64,000 bases of DNA from UKL13-2 sp031370625 (GTDB taxonomy: Bacteria > Pseudomonadota > Gammaproteobacteria > Burkholderiales > Usitatibacteraceae), in assembly GCA_031370625.1 (NCBI GenBank), contig JANMQR010000335.1, positions 1 through 64,000 on the forward strand, read 5' to 3'. The position numbers and the translations under genes were made by a program. The notes under the pieces were generated by a model. That model searched no databases, was not told the DNA's origin, and worked only from the letters and a program-made list of their open reading frames with translations. Positions 50,286 through 59,404 of this stretch are shown here, in pieces. The stretch's first letter is position 1, and every line of letters starts with the position of its first letter.

Positions 50286-52553
50286 ATGAACAAAAGCAAA
50301 ATTATTGTTGCGCTTGCCGTGATCGCGGCAATCATCGCCTTCTTCATGTTTGATCTAGGCAAGTATTTCAGCCTGGATTATTTCAAGAGCCAGCAGGCGG
50401 CCATCACTGCGTACTACGCTAGCAACCCGCTTCAAACTGGCTTGGTTTTCTTTGCGATCTATGTCGGCGTTGCGGCACTCTCGCTGCCGGGAGCGGCGAT
50501 TCTCACGCTCGTCGCTGGCGCTATTTTTGGCTTGTTATGGGGCGTGGTGATCGTCTCGTTTGCATCAACAATTGGCGCCACGCTCGCATTCCTGGCAGCG
50601 CGATTTTTGCTGCGCGACAGCATTCAATCTAAATTCGGCGAAAAGCTGAAAGCCTTCAATGCCGGTGTGGAAAAAGAGGGCGGCTTCTATTTGTTCACGC
50701 TGCGCTTGGTGCCTGCGTTTCCGTTTTTTATGATTAATGTTGTGATGGGTCTCACCACCATGAAGGCGTGGACGTTTTTTTGGGTCAGCCAACTCGGCAT
50801 GTTTTTGGGCACGATTGTTTTTGTAAACGCGGGCACGGAGCTCGCGAAAATCACCTCGCTCAAAGGCATACTTTCGCCCGGACTGATTGGTGCGTTTGTG
50901 CTGCTTGGGATTTTTCCGCTGATTGCCAAAAAGTTGATAGCCGCTTTTAAAGCCCGCAAGATTTATGCAAAGTGGGCCGACAAAAAACCATCGCACTTTG
51001 ATCGCAACGTGATCGTGATCGGCGCAGGCTCAGCAGGATTGGTGACGAGTTACATCGCGGCGGCAGTAAAAGCAAAAGTCACGCTGATTGAAAGACACAA
51101 AATGGGTGGCGATTGTTTGAACACGGGCTGCGTGCCATCGAAATCGATGATTGCTTCAGCCAAACTGTTGAACCGTATGAAACGTTCAAAAGAATTCGGC
51201 ATTGAATCCGCCGTGGCGACATTCAATTTTGCGGACGTGATGGAACGGATTCAGCGCGTCGTTAATGAAATTGAGCCGCACGATTCCATCGCACGCTATT
51301 CCAGCATGGGCGTGGATTGCGTGACGGGCACAGCAAAAATTTTATCGCCGTGGGAAGTTGAAATTATTCGTGAAGACGGCAGCAAGCAAAAGCTCACAAC
51401 TAAAAATATCGTGATTGCCGCTGGTGCGCGCCCGTTCGTGCCGCCGATTCCGGGCTTGGCTGAAGTGAAGCCGCTGACCTCAGACAACCTATGGAATATT
51501 CGCACCTTGCCGAAACGGCTCGTGGTATTGGGCGGCGGGCCGATTGGCTGTGAATTAACGCAGTGTTTTGCGCGCTTCGGCTCACAGGTGACGCAAGTGG
51601 AAATGGCGCCGCGCATCATGATTCGTGAAGATGCTGAAGTATCCGAAATGGTGAAGCGTAAATTCGAATCAGAAGGCGTGACGGTGCTGGTCAACCACAA
51701 AGCCAAGCAAGTAGTTATTGAGGGTAATGAAAAGTATTTGGTGGTTGAACACGAGGGCCAAGACAAGCGGATCGCGTTTGATGAAATTTTGTGCGCGGTA
51801 GGTCGCGTGGCAAATACCAAAGGTTACGGTCTGGAAGAGCTGGGCATTCCAGCTGGCAAGGTCGTTGAGACCAATGAATACTTGGAAACGCTTTATCCCA
51901 ATATTTTTGCGTGTGGCGATGTGGCCGGACCGTACCAATTCACCCACACGGCCGCGCACATGGCTTGGTATGCGGCGGTGAATGCGCTGTTTGGCAAGTT
52001 TAAAAAATTCAAGGTTGATTATTCAGTGGTGCCGTGGGCGACCTTTACCGATCCGGAAGTAGCGCGCGTCGGCATTAACGAGCAAGAAGCGATTGAGAAA
52101 AAAATTCTGCATGATGTGCATGTGTATGGCATTGATGATCTGGATCGCGCGATTGCCGATGGAGAGGCACACGGTTTCGTCAAAGTGATTACGACAAAAG
52201 GCAGCGACAAGATTTTAGGTGCAACCATTGTCGGCGAACATGCGGGCGATTTGCTGGTGGAATTTGTCGCGGCGATGAAACACGGCTTTGGGCTGGAAGG
52301 AATTTTGTCGACTATTCACACTTATCCCACGCTCGGTGAGGCCAATAAATTTGCGGCGGGTGTGTACAAACGATCTACCGCGACGGTTGGAAAACTCGCG
52401 GTTGGTAAAGCATTGAACGACTGGACGCGCGGCGAGGGAAGTTTTGGTACCGTGATTAGTAAAGGATTGGCGTTATTGATTTCACCTGACAACACGCCAG
52501 CTTATCCGAAGCAAGAAGCGGCGCATGGCACTGCCAATCAAGCCGCACACTAA
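50286..52553 (+). CDS. VTT/TMEM64 membrane domain fused to a mercuric-reductase-like FAD oxidoreductase
   Basis: A 755-residue fusion. Residues about 1-225 form a VTT/TVP38/TMEM64 membrane domain (VALSLPGAAILTLVAGAIFG; LFTLRLVPAFPFFMINVVMG). Residues about 240-710 form a class I pyridine nucleotide-disulfide oxidoreductase: VIVIGAGSAGLVTS, redox-active GGDCLNTGCVPSK, NAD site LVVLGGGPIGCEL and a C-terminal dimerisation domain (HTYPTLGEANKF). It is predicted to link membrane transport or lipid scrambling with thiol or metal reduction. ATG 50286 (CAGGAGTTTCA) replaces a longer reading inside the patatin gene. Confidence 0.9.
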   Translation: MNKSKIIVALAVIAAIIAFFMFDLGKYFSLDYFKSQQAAITAYYASNPLQTGLVFFAIYVGVAALSLPGAAILTLVAGAIFGLLWGVVIVSFASTIGATLAFLAARFLLRDSIQSKFGEKLKAFNAGVEKEGGFYLFTLRLVPAFPFFMINVVMGLTTMKAWTFFWVSQLGMFLGTIVFVNAGTELAKITSLKGILSPGLIGAFVLLGIFPLIAKKLIAAFKARKIYAKWADKKPSHFDRNVIVIGAGSAGLVTSYIAAAVKAKVTLIERHKMGGDCLNTGCVPSKSMIASAKLLNRMKRSKEFGIESAVATFNFADVMERIQRVVNEIEPHDSIARYSSMGVDCVTGTAKILSPWEVEIIREDGSKQKLTTKNIVIAAGARPFVPPIPGLAEVKPLTSDNLWNIRTLPKRLVVLGGGPIGCELTQCFARFGSQVTQVEMAPRIMIREDAEVSEMVKRKFESEGVTVLVNHKAKQVVIEGNEKYLVVEHEGQDKRIAFDEILCAVGRVANTKGYGLEELGIPAGKVVETNEYLETLYPNIFACGDVAGPYQFTHTAAHMAWYAAVNALFGKFKKFKVDYSVVPWATFTDPEVARVGINEQEAIEKKILHDVHVYGIDDLDRAIADGEAHGFVKVITTKGSDKILGATIVGEHAGDLLVEFVAAMKHGFGLEGILSTIHTYPTLGEANKFAAGVYKRSTATVGKLAVGKALNDWTRGEGSFGTVISKGLALLISPDNTPAYPKQEAAHGTANQAAH

Positions 52554-52585
52554 ACAAAAATTATTTTTAGCAAAATGGAGTCAGC

Positions 52586-53422
52586 ATGAAATCAGTTATT
52601 TTATTTTTCGCCGCATTGTTCACCACCACCTTGATGACGATGACGGCATCGGCGCAGTCATTCGATCATAGCCACGCCGCGTTTTCTGCGCTGCTGAAAA
52701 AGCACGTGGTATTGGTGGACGGCGGTAAAACATCGAAGGTGAATTATGTCGCGCTGGGTAAAGATCACGATGCATTGAAAAACTATTTGGAGAGCATTTC
52801 AAAAGTGAGCGAAGCCGAATTTAATGGCTGGACAAAACCACAGCGAATGGCGTTTTTGATCAATGCGTACAACGGTTTTACGCTGGAATTGATTTTGCAA
52901 AACTACCCCACAAAATCGATCAAGGATATTGGCGGCACCTTCGATAACCGCTGGAAGCGAAAGTTTTTCAAGCTGTTTGGCCAGGATTCGTATCTCGATA
53001 AAGTCGAGCACGAAACACTGCGCAAGCCTGGCGCGTTTGACGAGCCGCGCGTTCATTTCGCGGTAAATTGTGCGTCGATTGGTTGCCCGGCATTGCGTGA
53101 AGAGGCCTTCACCGCTGACAAAATTGACAAACAACTGGAAGAACAAACCAGCCGATTTTTATCAGATCGCTCGCGTAATCGCTATGACGCCAAGAGCGGC
53201 AAGCTTGAAGTCTCAATGATTTTTAAATGGTTCAAAGAAGACTGGGAATCAGGCTATAAAGGCTTCGACGGCAAAACGCCCGCGATCAAATCACGTGAAG
53301 ATTATTTTGCGCGCTATGCAAAGCTACTTGCTGACGCGCCTGCGGATCAACAGAAAATTGCGGATGGAAAAGTCGGTATTTCGTTCTTGGATTACGACTG
53401 GTCGATTAACGCGGTTAAGTAA
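52586..53422 (+). CDS. DUF547 protein (copy 2)
   Basis: A 278-residue exported DUF547 protein (signal ending ASAQS). Core text: MAFLINAYNGFTLELILQNY, VHFAVNCASIGCPALREEAF and GISFLDYDWSINA. It shares only family-level similarity with copy 1 at 44854. It follows the VTT-oxidoreductase gene by 32 bp, a gene pair repeated in several bacteria, suggesting joint function. Confidence 0.88.
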   Translation: MKSVILFFAALFTTTLMTMTASAQSFDHSHAAFSALLKKHVVLVDGGKTSKVNYVALGKDHDALKNYLESISKVSEAEFNGWTKPQRMAFLINAYNGFTLELILQNYPTKSIKDIGGTFDNRWKRKFFKLFGQDSYLDKVEHETLRKPGAFDEPRVHFAVNCASIGCPALREEAFTADKIDKQLEEQTSRFLSDRSRNRYDAKSGKLEVSMIFKWFKEDWESGYKGFDGKTPAIKSREDYFARYAKLLADAPADQQKIADGKVGISFLDYDWSINAVK

Positions 53423-53430
53423 TGGATACA

Positions 53431-53495
53431 AACCCCAGCATTGGCGGGTGTTTTCAGGTAAAAAGTGCTGTAAACGCCCGCCAATGCTAGGGTTT
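53431..53495. repeat. Dispersed palindrome family A, best copy, bidirectional terminator
   Basis: ACCCCAGCATTGGCGGGTGT then TTTCAG pairs with CTGTAAACGCCCGCCAATGC then TAGGGT; a long, nearly perfect stem followed by T residues. It lies between the convergent DUF547 and GT-C genes, and the CTA at 53487-53489 is the stop codon of the GT-C gene. Confidence 0.75.
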
Positions 53496-54830
53496 TGATT
53501 TCCGCCAAATATCGAAACCCAGTGCGGCGACAATCAAGATCGACTCCAGAAATACGATGAATGTCGGCAAGGTGTAAGGCACGCTGGAGAGGCCCATATT
53601 GAAGTCGCTTGCATACGACAACGGCAGCGCGATACTTGCGACCCACGGCGAGATCCAGAGATGACGTTGGCCCGCAGCCGTTGCCATCGGCAGCAGCCAC
53701 AATAAATACCACGGGTTAACAACCGGCGAAAAAAACAACAGCACACCGAACGCTATCACCAGCGCATTGGCGTTGCTTGTTTGTTTTCTCCACGCCCAAC
53801 GCGCAATCAGTGCCCACGACATCAGCAGCAATAGCGCACAGGCGACCCGTGCCGCCGCTGTGCCAGTGAACATCTGGACAAAAGCAAAACCGAGTGCATT
53901 AAATTGCCAGTCGCGGGCGAAGGTAGCAAATGATTGCCACGCTTGCGCGAAAGCACCGTCGGCAAATATGGATGGCAGCCAAAAGAAAACATACGTTGCT
54001 GCACATGCCGCTAGTGATCGCGCCGCGGTGGCGAACGATATTCCTGGCAGGCCTATGAGCAAAAACGGGAGCGCCAGTAGCGCGTGAATTTTCATCGCGC
54101 TAGCACAGCCAATAAATAACGCCGCTAGAATTACCCGCTCCTTTTTAATCGCCACAAAAGCGAAAAATATTAGCGCGCCGATCAATCCATCTGGATGTAT
54201 CGCCACGCCAATTTCGTGCAACACCAGCGGGCACATCGCGTAAAGCATGGCGCGCGTGGTGCCAACATGCTGCGCAAGCACGCACACCAACACCATATCC
54301 ACCATTAACCAAAGCACGCGTATCGGCCATAACTCACCGGGTGCAACTAATGCAGCGAGCGCAAATAACCATTGCAAGACGGGGCCATAAATGGTGTTGA
54401 TATCGGGATTGTTGAGCGCAGAAAGCGCGGCGGCGATTTTTGCTGGGAGTGCTGCGCTGTCGGCAGAAAAAAAATGGCTCGGTGCGAATTGATAAGGGTT
54501 GCCATCTTGTAAGGTTCGATAGCCATCCCATAGATAGCGAAAATAGTCGTCTTCAAAATAGGGCGTGCTCCACAGTGTTGCGGCGCGTAGCAGCAAGGCC
54601 CAGACGATGACTTGAACCGTGGTGGGTGCTGGCGCGCGCAACGCACACCATCCAAGCGGTAGCGCAGCCACGATCATCAAGGCGATCCACAGCATGATGG
54701 GATAGATGCCCATCGACTGCGTCCAGGTGATCAGCAACAGTGACGAAGCAAGCCCCACTGCGCCTGCGAAATGCCAGGGTTGCCGCCAGAAAAAACCCGA
54801 ATCGCCAACGCCTTGGATCACTACATGCAC
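53487..54830 (-). CDS. GT-C type membrane glycosyltransferase
   Basis: A 447-residue polytopic protein with ten or more helices. The first loop motif YFEDDYFRYLWDGYRTLQDG carries the acidic DD typical of GT-C enzymes that use polyprenyl-phosphate sugars (mannosyltransferase-like, GT87/DUF2029 group). It starts at GTG 54830, 3 bp after the GT2 stop, so the two form a pair. Its last codons and stop lie inside a family A repeat. Confidence 0.82.
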   Translation of the reverse strand: MHVVIQGVGDSGFFWRQPWHFAGAVGLASSLLLITWTQSMGIYPIMLWIALMIVAALPLGWCALRAPAPTTVQVIVWALLLRAATLWSTPYFEDDYFRYLWDGYRTLQDGNPYQFAPSHFFSADSAALPAKIAAALSALNNPDINTIYGPVLQWLFALAALVAPGELWPIRVLWLMVDMVLVCVLAQHVGTTRAMLYAMCPLVLHEIGVAIHPDGLIGALIFFAFVAIKKERVILAALFIGCASAMKIHALLALPFLLIGLPGISFATAARSLAACAATYVFFWLPSIFADGAFAQAWQSFATFARDWQFNALGFAFVQMFTGTAAARVACALLLLMSWALIARWAWRKQTSNANALVIAFGVLLFFSPVVNPWYLLWLLPMATAAGQRHLWISPWVASIALPLSYASDFNMGLSSVPYTLPTFIVFLESILIVAALGFDIWRKSKP

Positions 54831-54833
54831 TGT

Positions 54834-55640
54834 CTACAACTTTGCGTCCGGCAGATCAGGTTTTCGTACCGCAGTCGCGACCGGAAAAAGCAATCCACGA
54901 TGTTCGGCTATTTTCAACGCGATAATTTTGCCAACGATGCCGCGTGCCGCACCAATCACGCCAGATACCGTGCCACTGATTTTGGATTTGCCGACGCGTC
55001 TCAGTGTAGCGACCGATACTTCGCTGACCTTCATGTGCAATTGCAGCGCCTTGATTTGCATCTCAACAGTCCAGCCAAACGTTTCATCACGCATGTCCAG
55101 ACGCCAAAGTGAGCGGGTGCGAATCGCGCGAAACGGGCCGAGGTCGTTCACGCGCTCACGCCACAACGCATAGATCAACCACGAGGCGATTTTATTGCCG
55201 ACGCGTTGCGGTAACGTTAACGCACCCGCTTCTTGTCGTTCACGCGTGCGTACGCCGATGACTAAATCACTGCCCGCACAAATAGCCGTAATTAATATGC
55301 GCGCCTCTTCACCGATCACGCTGCCATCGCCATCCGCAAACAACACAATGTCCGGTTGCGGCTGCATCGCGCGAATCGCGGCGAGCCCAGCCAAACAGGC
55401 CGCGCCATAGCCACGTTTGGCTGCAAACGCCACCGTGGCACCTGCGTCGCGCGCACGATCTGCGGTGCCATCGGTGGAGCCGTTATCGCACACCAGCACG
55501 TCGCTAATGACACGACGCGCTGGCGAATTTATCGACAACAAATCGCGCACCACATGTGCAATAACCGGCGCTTCATTAAGCGCTGGCACCACCACAACTA
55601 CGCGTGGTGCCAGCGCTTCAATACTGCTTGCCGCGTTCAA
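54834..55640 (-). CDS. Family 2 glycosyltransferase
   Basis: A 268-residue GT2 enzyme: VVVVVPALNEAPVIAHVVRD, VLVCDNGSTDGTADRARDAG and FADGDGSV supply the nucleotide-sugar DxD site; the fold is GT-A of the dolichol-phosphate-mannose-synthase type without membrane helices. A TGA lies just upstream in frame, so TTG 55640 or a later codon must be the start. It probably charges a polyprenyl phosphate used by the GT-C partner. Confidence 0.85.
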   Translation of the reverse strand: MNAASSIEALAPRVVVVVPALNEAPVIAHVVRDLLSINSPARRVISDVLVCDNGSTDGTADRARDAGATVAFAAKRGYGAACLAGLAAIRAMQPQPDIVLFADGDGSVIGEEARILITAICAGSDLVIGVRTRERQEAGALTLPQRVGNKIASWLIYALWRERVNDLGPFRAIRTRSLWRLDMRDETFGWTVEMQIKALQLHMKVSEVSVATLRRVGKSKISGTVSGVIGAARGIVGKIIALKIAEHRGLLFPVATAVRKPDLPDAKL

Positions 55641-55650
55641 CCTTCACCGC

Positions 55651-56499
55651 TCAAAACGACGTACCCAAGGACAAACCATAAACCTTGCTCAAGGCGGTAT
55701 TGCGCTGTCCTTGTTTGTCGCCATATTGAATCGCCGCATTGAAGTTTTTGCTAAACCGATAGCCCAAAGTAACGCTCGTTAATGAGTAGTCCTCCTGCAC
55801 TTCCGGAAAGCGTGCGGGCGAAAATCCGGGTCCGCCGATATCGAGGCCATCGCGCGCATCAACTTTTTGGTATTCCAGTCCGGCGAAAAGCTGCGGTGTG
55901 AAATTGACGTTGCCACCCAATTTGAAGAAGGTTTCGTTAGGCACCGGTGCTTTGCGGTCGCGGTAACCGAGGACACCGTAAACATTAAAATTTGATGTGA
56001 TCGCTTTGCCGACAGCTGCCGATATTTCGATTGCGTTTGCACCATCGCCGATAGCAGGGAGCGAGCCGGTTTTGTAATTACCTTTGATGATGGCGGTGGC
56101 ACCGAGAGTTAATGTGACGGGATCATTCGCCAAATCATCAAGCAGGCGGAACCGTAGCCCCAAGCGCGAATCGGTCAAGCCGGAAAGCCCGCCATTGGGT
56201 GCCAAACCGGGCACTTGAATAAATTTACTTTTCGCGTAGCCGATGTTCGCGTCAAGCGCCAGCGAATCGCTGATACCGTAGTTGAGCGCAATTCCAAACG
56301 TATCCTGCTTGAGCGTCACTGGTAATGGAGCCGTCTGTGTGCCCGCCTTGAGTTCATCCGCTTTTTGATTGGCAAAGGAGAAGGTCAGATCGGTGGCACC
56401 CGGCGATGGCAGCCACGGTGTTTGCGCGAATGCAGATGTGCTTAAACAAAATACAAACACCACGGCGCCGCGAGATGATTTTTTAAGTTGGCTTTTCAT
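55651..56499 (-). CDS. Outer-membrane beta-barrel protein
   Basis: A 282-residue protein with signal peptide (FVFCLSTSAFAQ) and alternating hydrophobic beta strands ending LSLGTSF with the terminal aromatic residue, the pattern of an outer-membrane barrel of the transporter/phenol-degradation meta-pathway (PF13557-like) group. It begins immediately after the upstream Cys-motif gene (56500), so both are co-translated. Ligand unknown. Confidence 0.7.
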   Translation of the reverse strand: MKSQLKKSSRGAVVFVFCLSTSAFAQTPWLPSPGATDLTFSFANQKADELKAGTQTAPLPVTLKQDTFGIALNYGISDSLALDANIGYAKSKFIQVPGLAPNGGLSGLTDSRLGLRFRLLDDLANDPVTLTLGATAIIKGNYKTGSLPAIGDGANAIEISAAVGKAITSNFNVYGVLGYRDRKAPVPNETFFKLGGNVNFTPQLFAGLEYQKVDARDGLDIGGPGFSPARFPEVQEDYSLTSVTLGYRFSKNFNAAIQYGDKQGQRNTALSKVYGLSLGTSF

Positions 56500-56859
56500 T
56501 TATTTCCCCACCATGTCGGTTAAACGAAAACGCTTGGTGAGATAGGCTTCGACCGCACCAAACTCATCTGCATCAATTTTGGCTTTGCTGTCCGTACTTT
56601 TGAGCGTGACCAACAATGCCTTCGCGTCAGCCGCGTCTCTGCCGCGTCCTGCATAGGCGCAACCATCGCAGGCGATTTGTTTGAAAAATATGGATTTGCC
56701 AACGCTGTAAGCATCGGCGCTCTGACCACCGCCGGGTGACACGGAGCCCGATGCAAAGGCCACCGAGCAACCTAGTGATGCGGCAATCGCAGCTACTGCG
56801 GCGAGGTGAGAGGCGAGACGAAATTTTGCGGATTTTTTTGCAGACATCGTTGCTGACAT
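56500..56859 (-). CDS. Exported protein with degenerate CxxC motif, cytochrome-like
   Basis: A 119-residue protein with signal peptide (SLGCSVAFASGS) and a small domain containing FKQIACDGCAYAGRGR. The CxxC is followed by Ala, not His, so haem c attachment as in a CxxCH cytochrome is not possible in the usual way, although length and the later LTDMVG resemble small cytochromes. It may be a redox or metal-binding relative. ATG complement 56857-56859 with a strong AGGAG site. Divergent from an AraC regulator. Confidence 0.65.
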   Translation of the reverse strand: MSATMSAKKSAKFRLASHLAAVAAIAASLGCSVAFASGSVSPGGGQSADAYSVGKSIFFKQIACDGCAYAGRGRDAADAKALLVTLKSTDSKAKIDADEFGAVEAYLTKRFRLTDMVGK

Positions 56860-57101
56860 AGCAAACTCCTGAAGAAATGGTGAGAAGAAATCAGCGATTC
56901 AGTTGTGCGCGCCGAAGTGCGTTAAAAGAGCATTTTCAATTTGCTAGCCACGAGCACAACCAATCACCGCTCGCGCTCGTACATAGACTCACTCAGGCTG
57001 GAGCGGGCTTAATTACGTTGCGCGGGATCACAGGTACATGCGCCAGCACTCATCGAGGCTAACGTTCACGCAAATAGACTTACGAAGAAAGATCCGAAGG
57101 G

Positions 57102-58043
57102 ATGCGGCAGATTGTTCAATTAAACAAGCCAATCGTTCAGGAGCAAGATAACGCCTGGAAAACCGATGCAAGCATTACCGGTCGCGCCCATGTGTGCGCA
57201 TGGCGGGGTGAGGCTGCACAAATTGAGTGGAATCTGGATCAGGCCATCGGCTTCTTGCTGGTGACCGAAGGGCAGATCGAGGCTGAATGCGCAGCGGGCA
57301 ACAAAACGCAACTTCACAAAGGCGACTTATTGATACTGAACGAGTCGTTGGTATCGCACACCACTTTTTTTCTGGATGGCGGCATCAGCACTCATGCCAC
57401 CGATTCTCCGTCCTCGGCAGAGGCCACAGTAGATGAGGTAATGTCGCGCGCACTACATGGCTCGATCGTGCCTGCACACGCACACTGGCATGCACGTCCC
57501 TTCGCCAGCAATCCTGCGCGCGCCATGGCGGTCGCACGTTTAAGCGAACGCGAATTTGCGAGAACCGCCACACTGGCTCAGCTGTTGGCCGACGAAACTA
57601 CGGCTACCGGCAATACCGACACGGCAAGATTGATCGCCACAATGGAGGCCACGTTATTCGAAGCGCTGGTCGGTGTGCTCCGCGAGCGTGACCCGATGAG
57701 CATGCCGCAACTGGCCGGCAGCAGTGACCAGCACCTACAGAAGGCATTGTTGGCGATGATCGCAGCGCCAGAGAAACCATGGCGCATCGAAACCATGGCG
57801 CGCGCAGCGGGGATGTCGCGCACTGCGTTCGCTGTGCGATTTAAGGAAATGCTGGGTCAGACCCCGCTCCATTTCCTTACGGCGTTGCGTATCCAGCAGG
57901 CAATGACATTGCTCGCGAGTGCGCCCGCGCAGACAATCGATTCTGTTGCCCGGGACGTAGGGTACGCCGATGAATCCGCGTTGCGGCGCGCCTATCAACG
58001 CGCGGCGGGGGAGCCGTTAAAGCGTAGCGCCGCTAATCGGTAA
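57102..58043 (+). CDS. AraC family regulator
   Basis: A 313-residue regulator with an N-terminal cupin-type sensor (LVTEGQIEAECAAGNKTQLH) and a C-terminal double helix-turn-helix (IETMARAAGMSRTAFAVRFK and IDSVARDVGYADESALRRAY). It is divergent from the Cys-motif/outer-membrane pair and may control it. ATG 57102 sits directly after GAAGG. Confidence 0.88.
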   Translation: MRQIVQLNKPIVQEQDNAWKTDASITGRAHVCAWRGEAAQIEWNLDQAIGFLLVTEGQIEAECAAGNKTQLHKGDLLILNESLVSHTTFFLDGGISTHATDSPSSAEATVDEVMSRALHGSIVPAHAHWHARPFASNPARAMAVARLSEREFARTATLAQLLADETTATGNTDTARLIATMEATLFEALVGVLRERDPMSMPQLAGSSDQHLQKALLAMIAAPEKPWRIETMARAAGMSRTAFAVRFKEMLGQTPLHFLTALRIQQAMTLLASAPAQTIDSVARDVGYADESALRRAYQRAAGEPLKRSAANR

Positions 58044-58080
58044 ACAGGGTTACACCATTGAAATGACACGCCGCAAAAAA

Positions 58081-58150
58081 CGAAACTCTATATTTGGTGG
58101 GCGTTTCAGGGCATTTTTACGCTGAAACGCCCGCCAATACTGGAGTTTCG
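58081..58150. repeat. Dispersed palindrome family A, long copy, terminator
   Basis: CGAAACTCTATATTTGGTGG and GCGTTTCAG pair with CTGAAACGCCCGCCAATACT and GGAGTTTCG around a 12-nt loop; TTTTT follows on the plus strand (58151-58155). It lies between the convergent AraC and HtrA genes and can serve as a terminator for AraC. Confidence 0.75.
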
Positions 58151-58153
58151 TTT

Positions 58154-59350
58154 TTACTCCTTAAGCGGCTGCCGAACTTGTTTTTGCCGTTTGCCGATGG
58201 TGACGCTGACCGTCATTTCTTTTTGACTGCGGACGATCTTGAATTGCGCTTCCGCACCCGGCTTTAGCGCGGCGATCACGGTCATCGCCGCTTTGCTATC
58301 CTGAATTGGCTTTTCATCAATGGCTACGATGACATCGCGAATTTTAAGCCCGCCCTTGTCCGCCGGGCTTCCGCGCCCAACGCTCGATACCAGTGCTCCC
58401 CGGGCGGCAGACAACCCTAGAGATTCGGCAAGCTCGGGCGTGATGTCCTGCGGCCCAATGCCAACAAAGCCACGCGTGACTGAGCCGTTCGCGATGATTT
58501 GTTCCATCACGTCTTTTGCCATTGACACCGGAATCGCGAAACCAATACCGAGCGAGCCGCCAGTGCGTGAATAAATAACGCTATTAATGCCGATTAAATT
58601 ACCGTTCACATCCACCAATGCGCCGCCCGAGTTACCAGGATTAATGGCGGCATCGGTTTGGATAAAGTTTTCATACGCGTTGATACCCAGACGGTTGCGC
58701 CCGAGCGCGCTGACAATCCCCATGGTCACGGTTTGTCCCACCCCGAATGGATCGCCCACCGCCAGCACCACATCGCCAACCACCGCTTTTTCGGATTGAC
58801 CAAAGGTGATCGGGGTGAGGCCTTTACCTTCAACCCGCAAAACCGCGAGATCGCTGTCTGGATCGGTGCCGACGACTTTTGCCATCATCACGCGGCCATC
58901 GGCGAACGAAATTTTGATATCGGAAGAGCTACTGACGACGTGATCATTAGTAAGGACATACCCTCCTTTATCGTCAGCATTGACGATCACACCCGACCCC
59001 AAACTCGCCTGTGCGTCGCCTTGACCGGGTTCATCCTGATCCTCCGGCTGGCCAAAAAAACGGCGAAAGAGCGGGTCATTGCTCAGCGGATGACCGGCGG
59101 GAAGCGCGACGTTACGCGAGCTTGATACATTGACGACCGACACCATCGCCTTCTTCGCCGCCTCGCTGTAGGTGAGGCGCACGCTACCGGCGTTGGCCAC
59201 GTTGAGCCGGCCACCAGGCGCGGCGGCCTCACGAATCTCGACCACATTTTTACGCCACGGATTCCAATCGGGCCGAATCAGGGTGACGACAAAAACCAGC
59301 GCCAGAGTGACGGTGACAAATTCTGCAAAAATTACCCAAAGGCGACGCAT
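58154..59350 (-). CDS. DegS/HtrA-type periplasmic serine protease
   Basis: A 398-residue membrane-anchored protease. N-terminal helix (FVTVTLALVFVVTLI), trypsin-like domain with catalytic His137 (LTNDHVV), Asp167 (PDSDLAV) and Ser241 (NPGNSGGAL), and one PDZ domain (about 290-380, VTRGFVGIGPQDI). One PDZ and an N-terminal anchor fit DegS/AlgW-like regulators or housekeeping HtrA. ATG complement 59348-59350. Confidence 0.9.
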   Translation of the reverse strand: MRRLWVIFAEFVTVTLALVFVVTLIRPDWNPWRKNVVEIREAAAPGGRLNVANAGSVRLTYSEAAKKAMVSVVNVSSSRNVALPAGHPLSNDPLFRRFFGQPEDQDEPGQGDAQASLGSGVIVNADDKGGYVLTNDHVVSSSSDIKISFADGRVMMAKVVGTDPDSDLAVLRVEGKGLTPITFGQSEKAVVGDVVLAVGDPFGVGQTVTMGIVSALGRNRLGINAYENFIQTDAAINPGNSGGALVDVNGNLIGINSVIYSRTGGSLGIGFAIPVSMAKDVMEQIIANGSVTRGFVGIGPQDITPELAESLGLSAARGALVSSVGRGSPADKGGLKIRDVIVAIDEKPIQDSKAAMTVIAALKPGAEAQFKIVRSQKEMTVSVTIGKRQKQVRQPLKE

Positions 59351-59404
59351 AGTGTGAATAACGCACTTCTTAAAATTTAGACCAATTTAGTATGGGGGTG
59401 CAAC

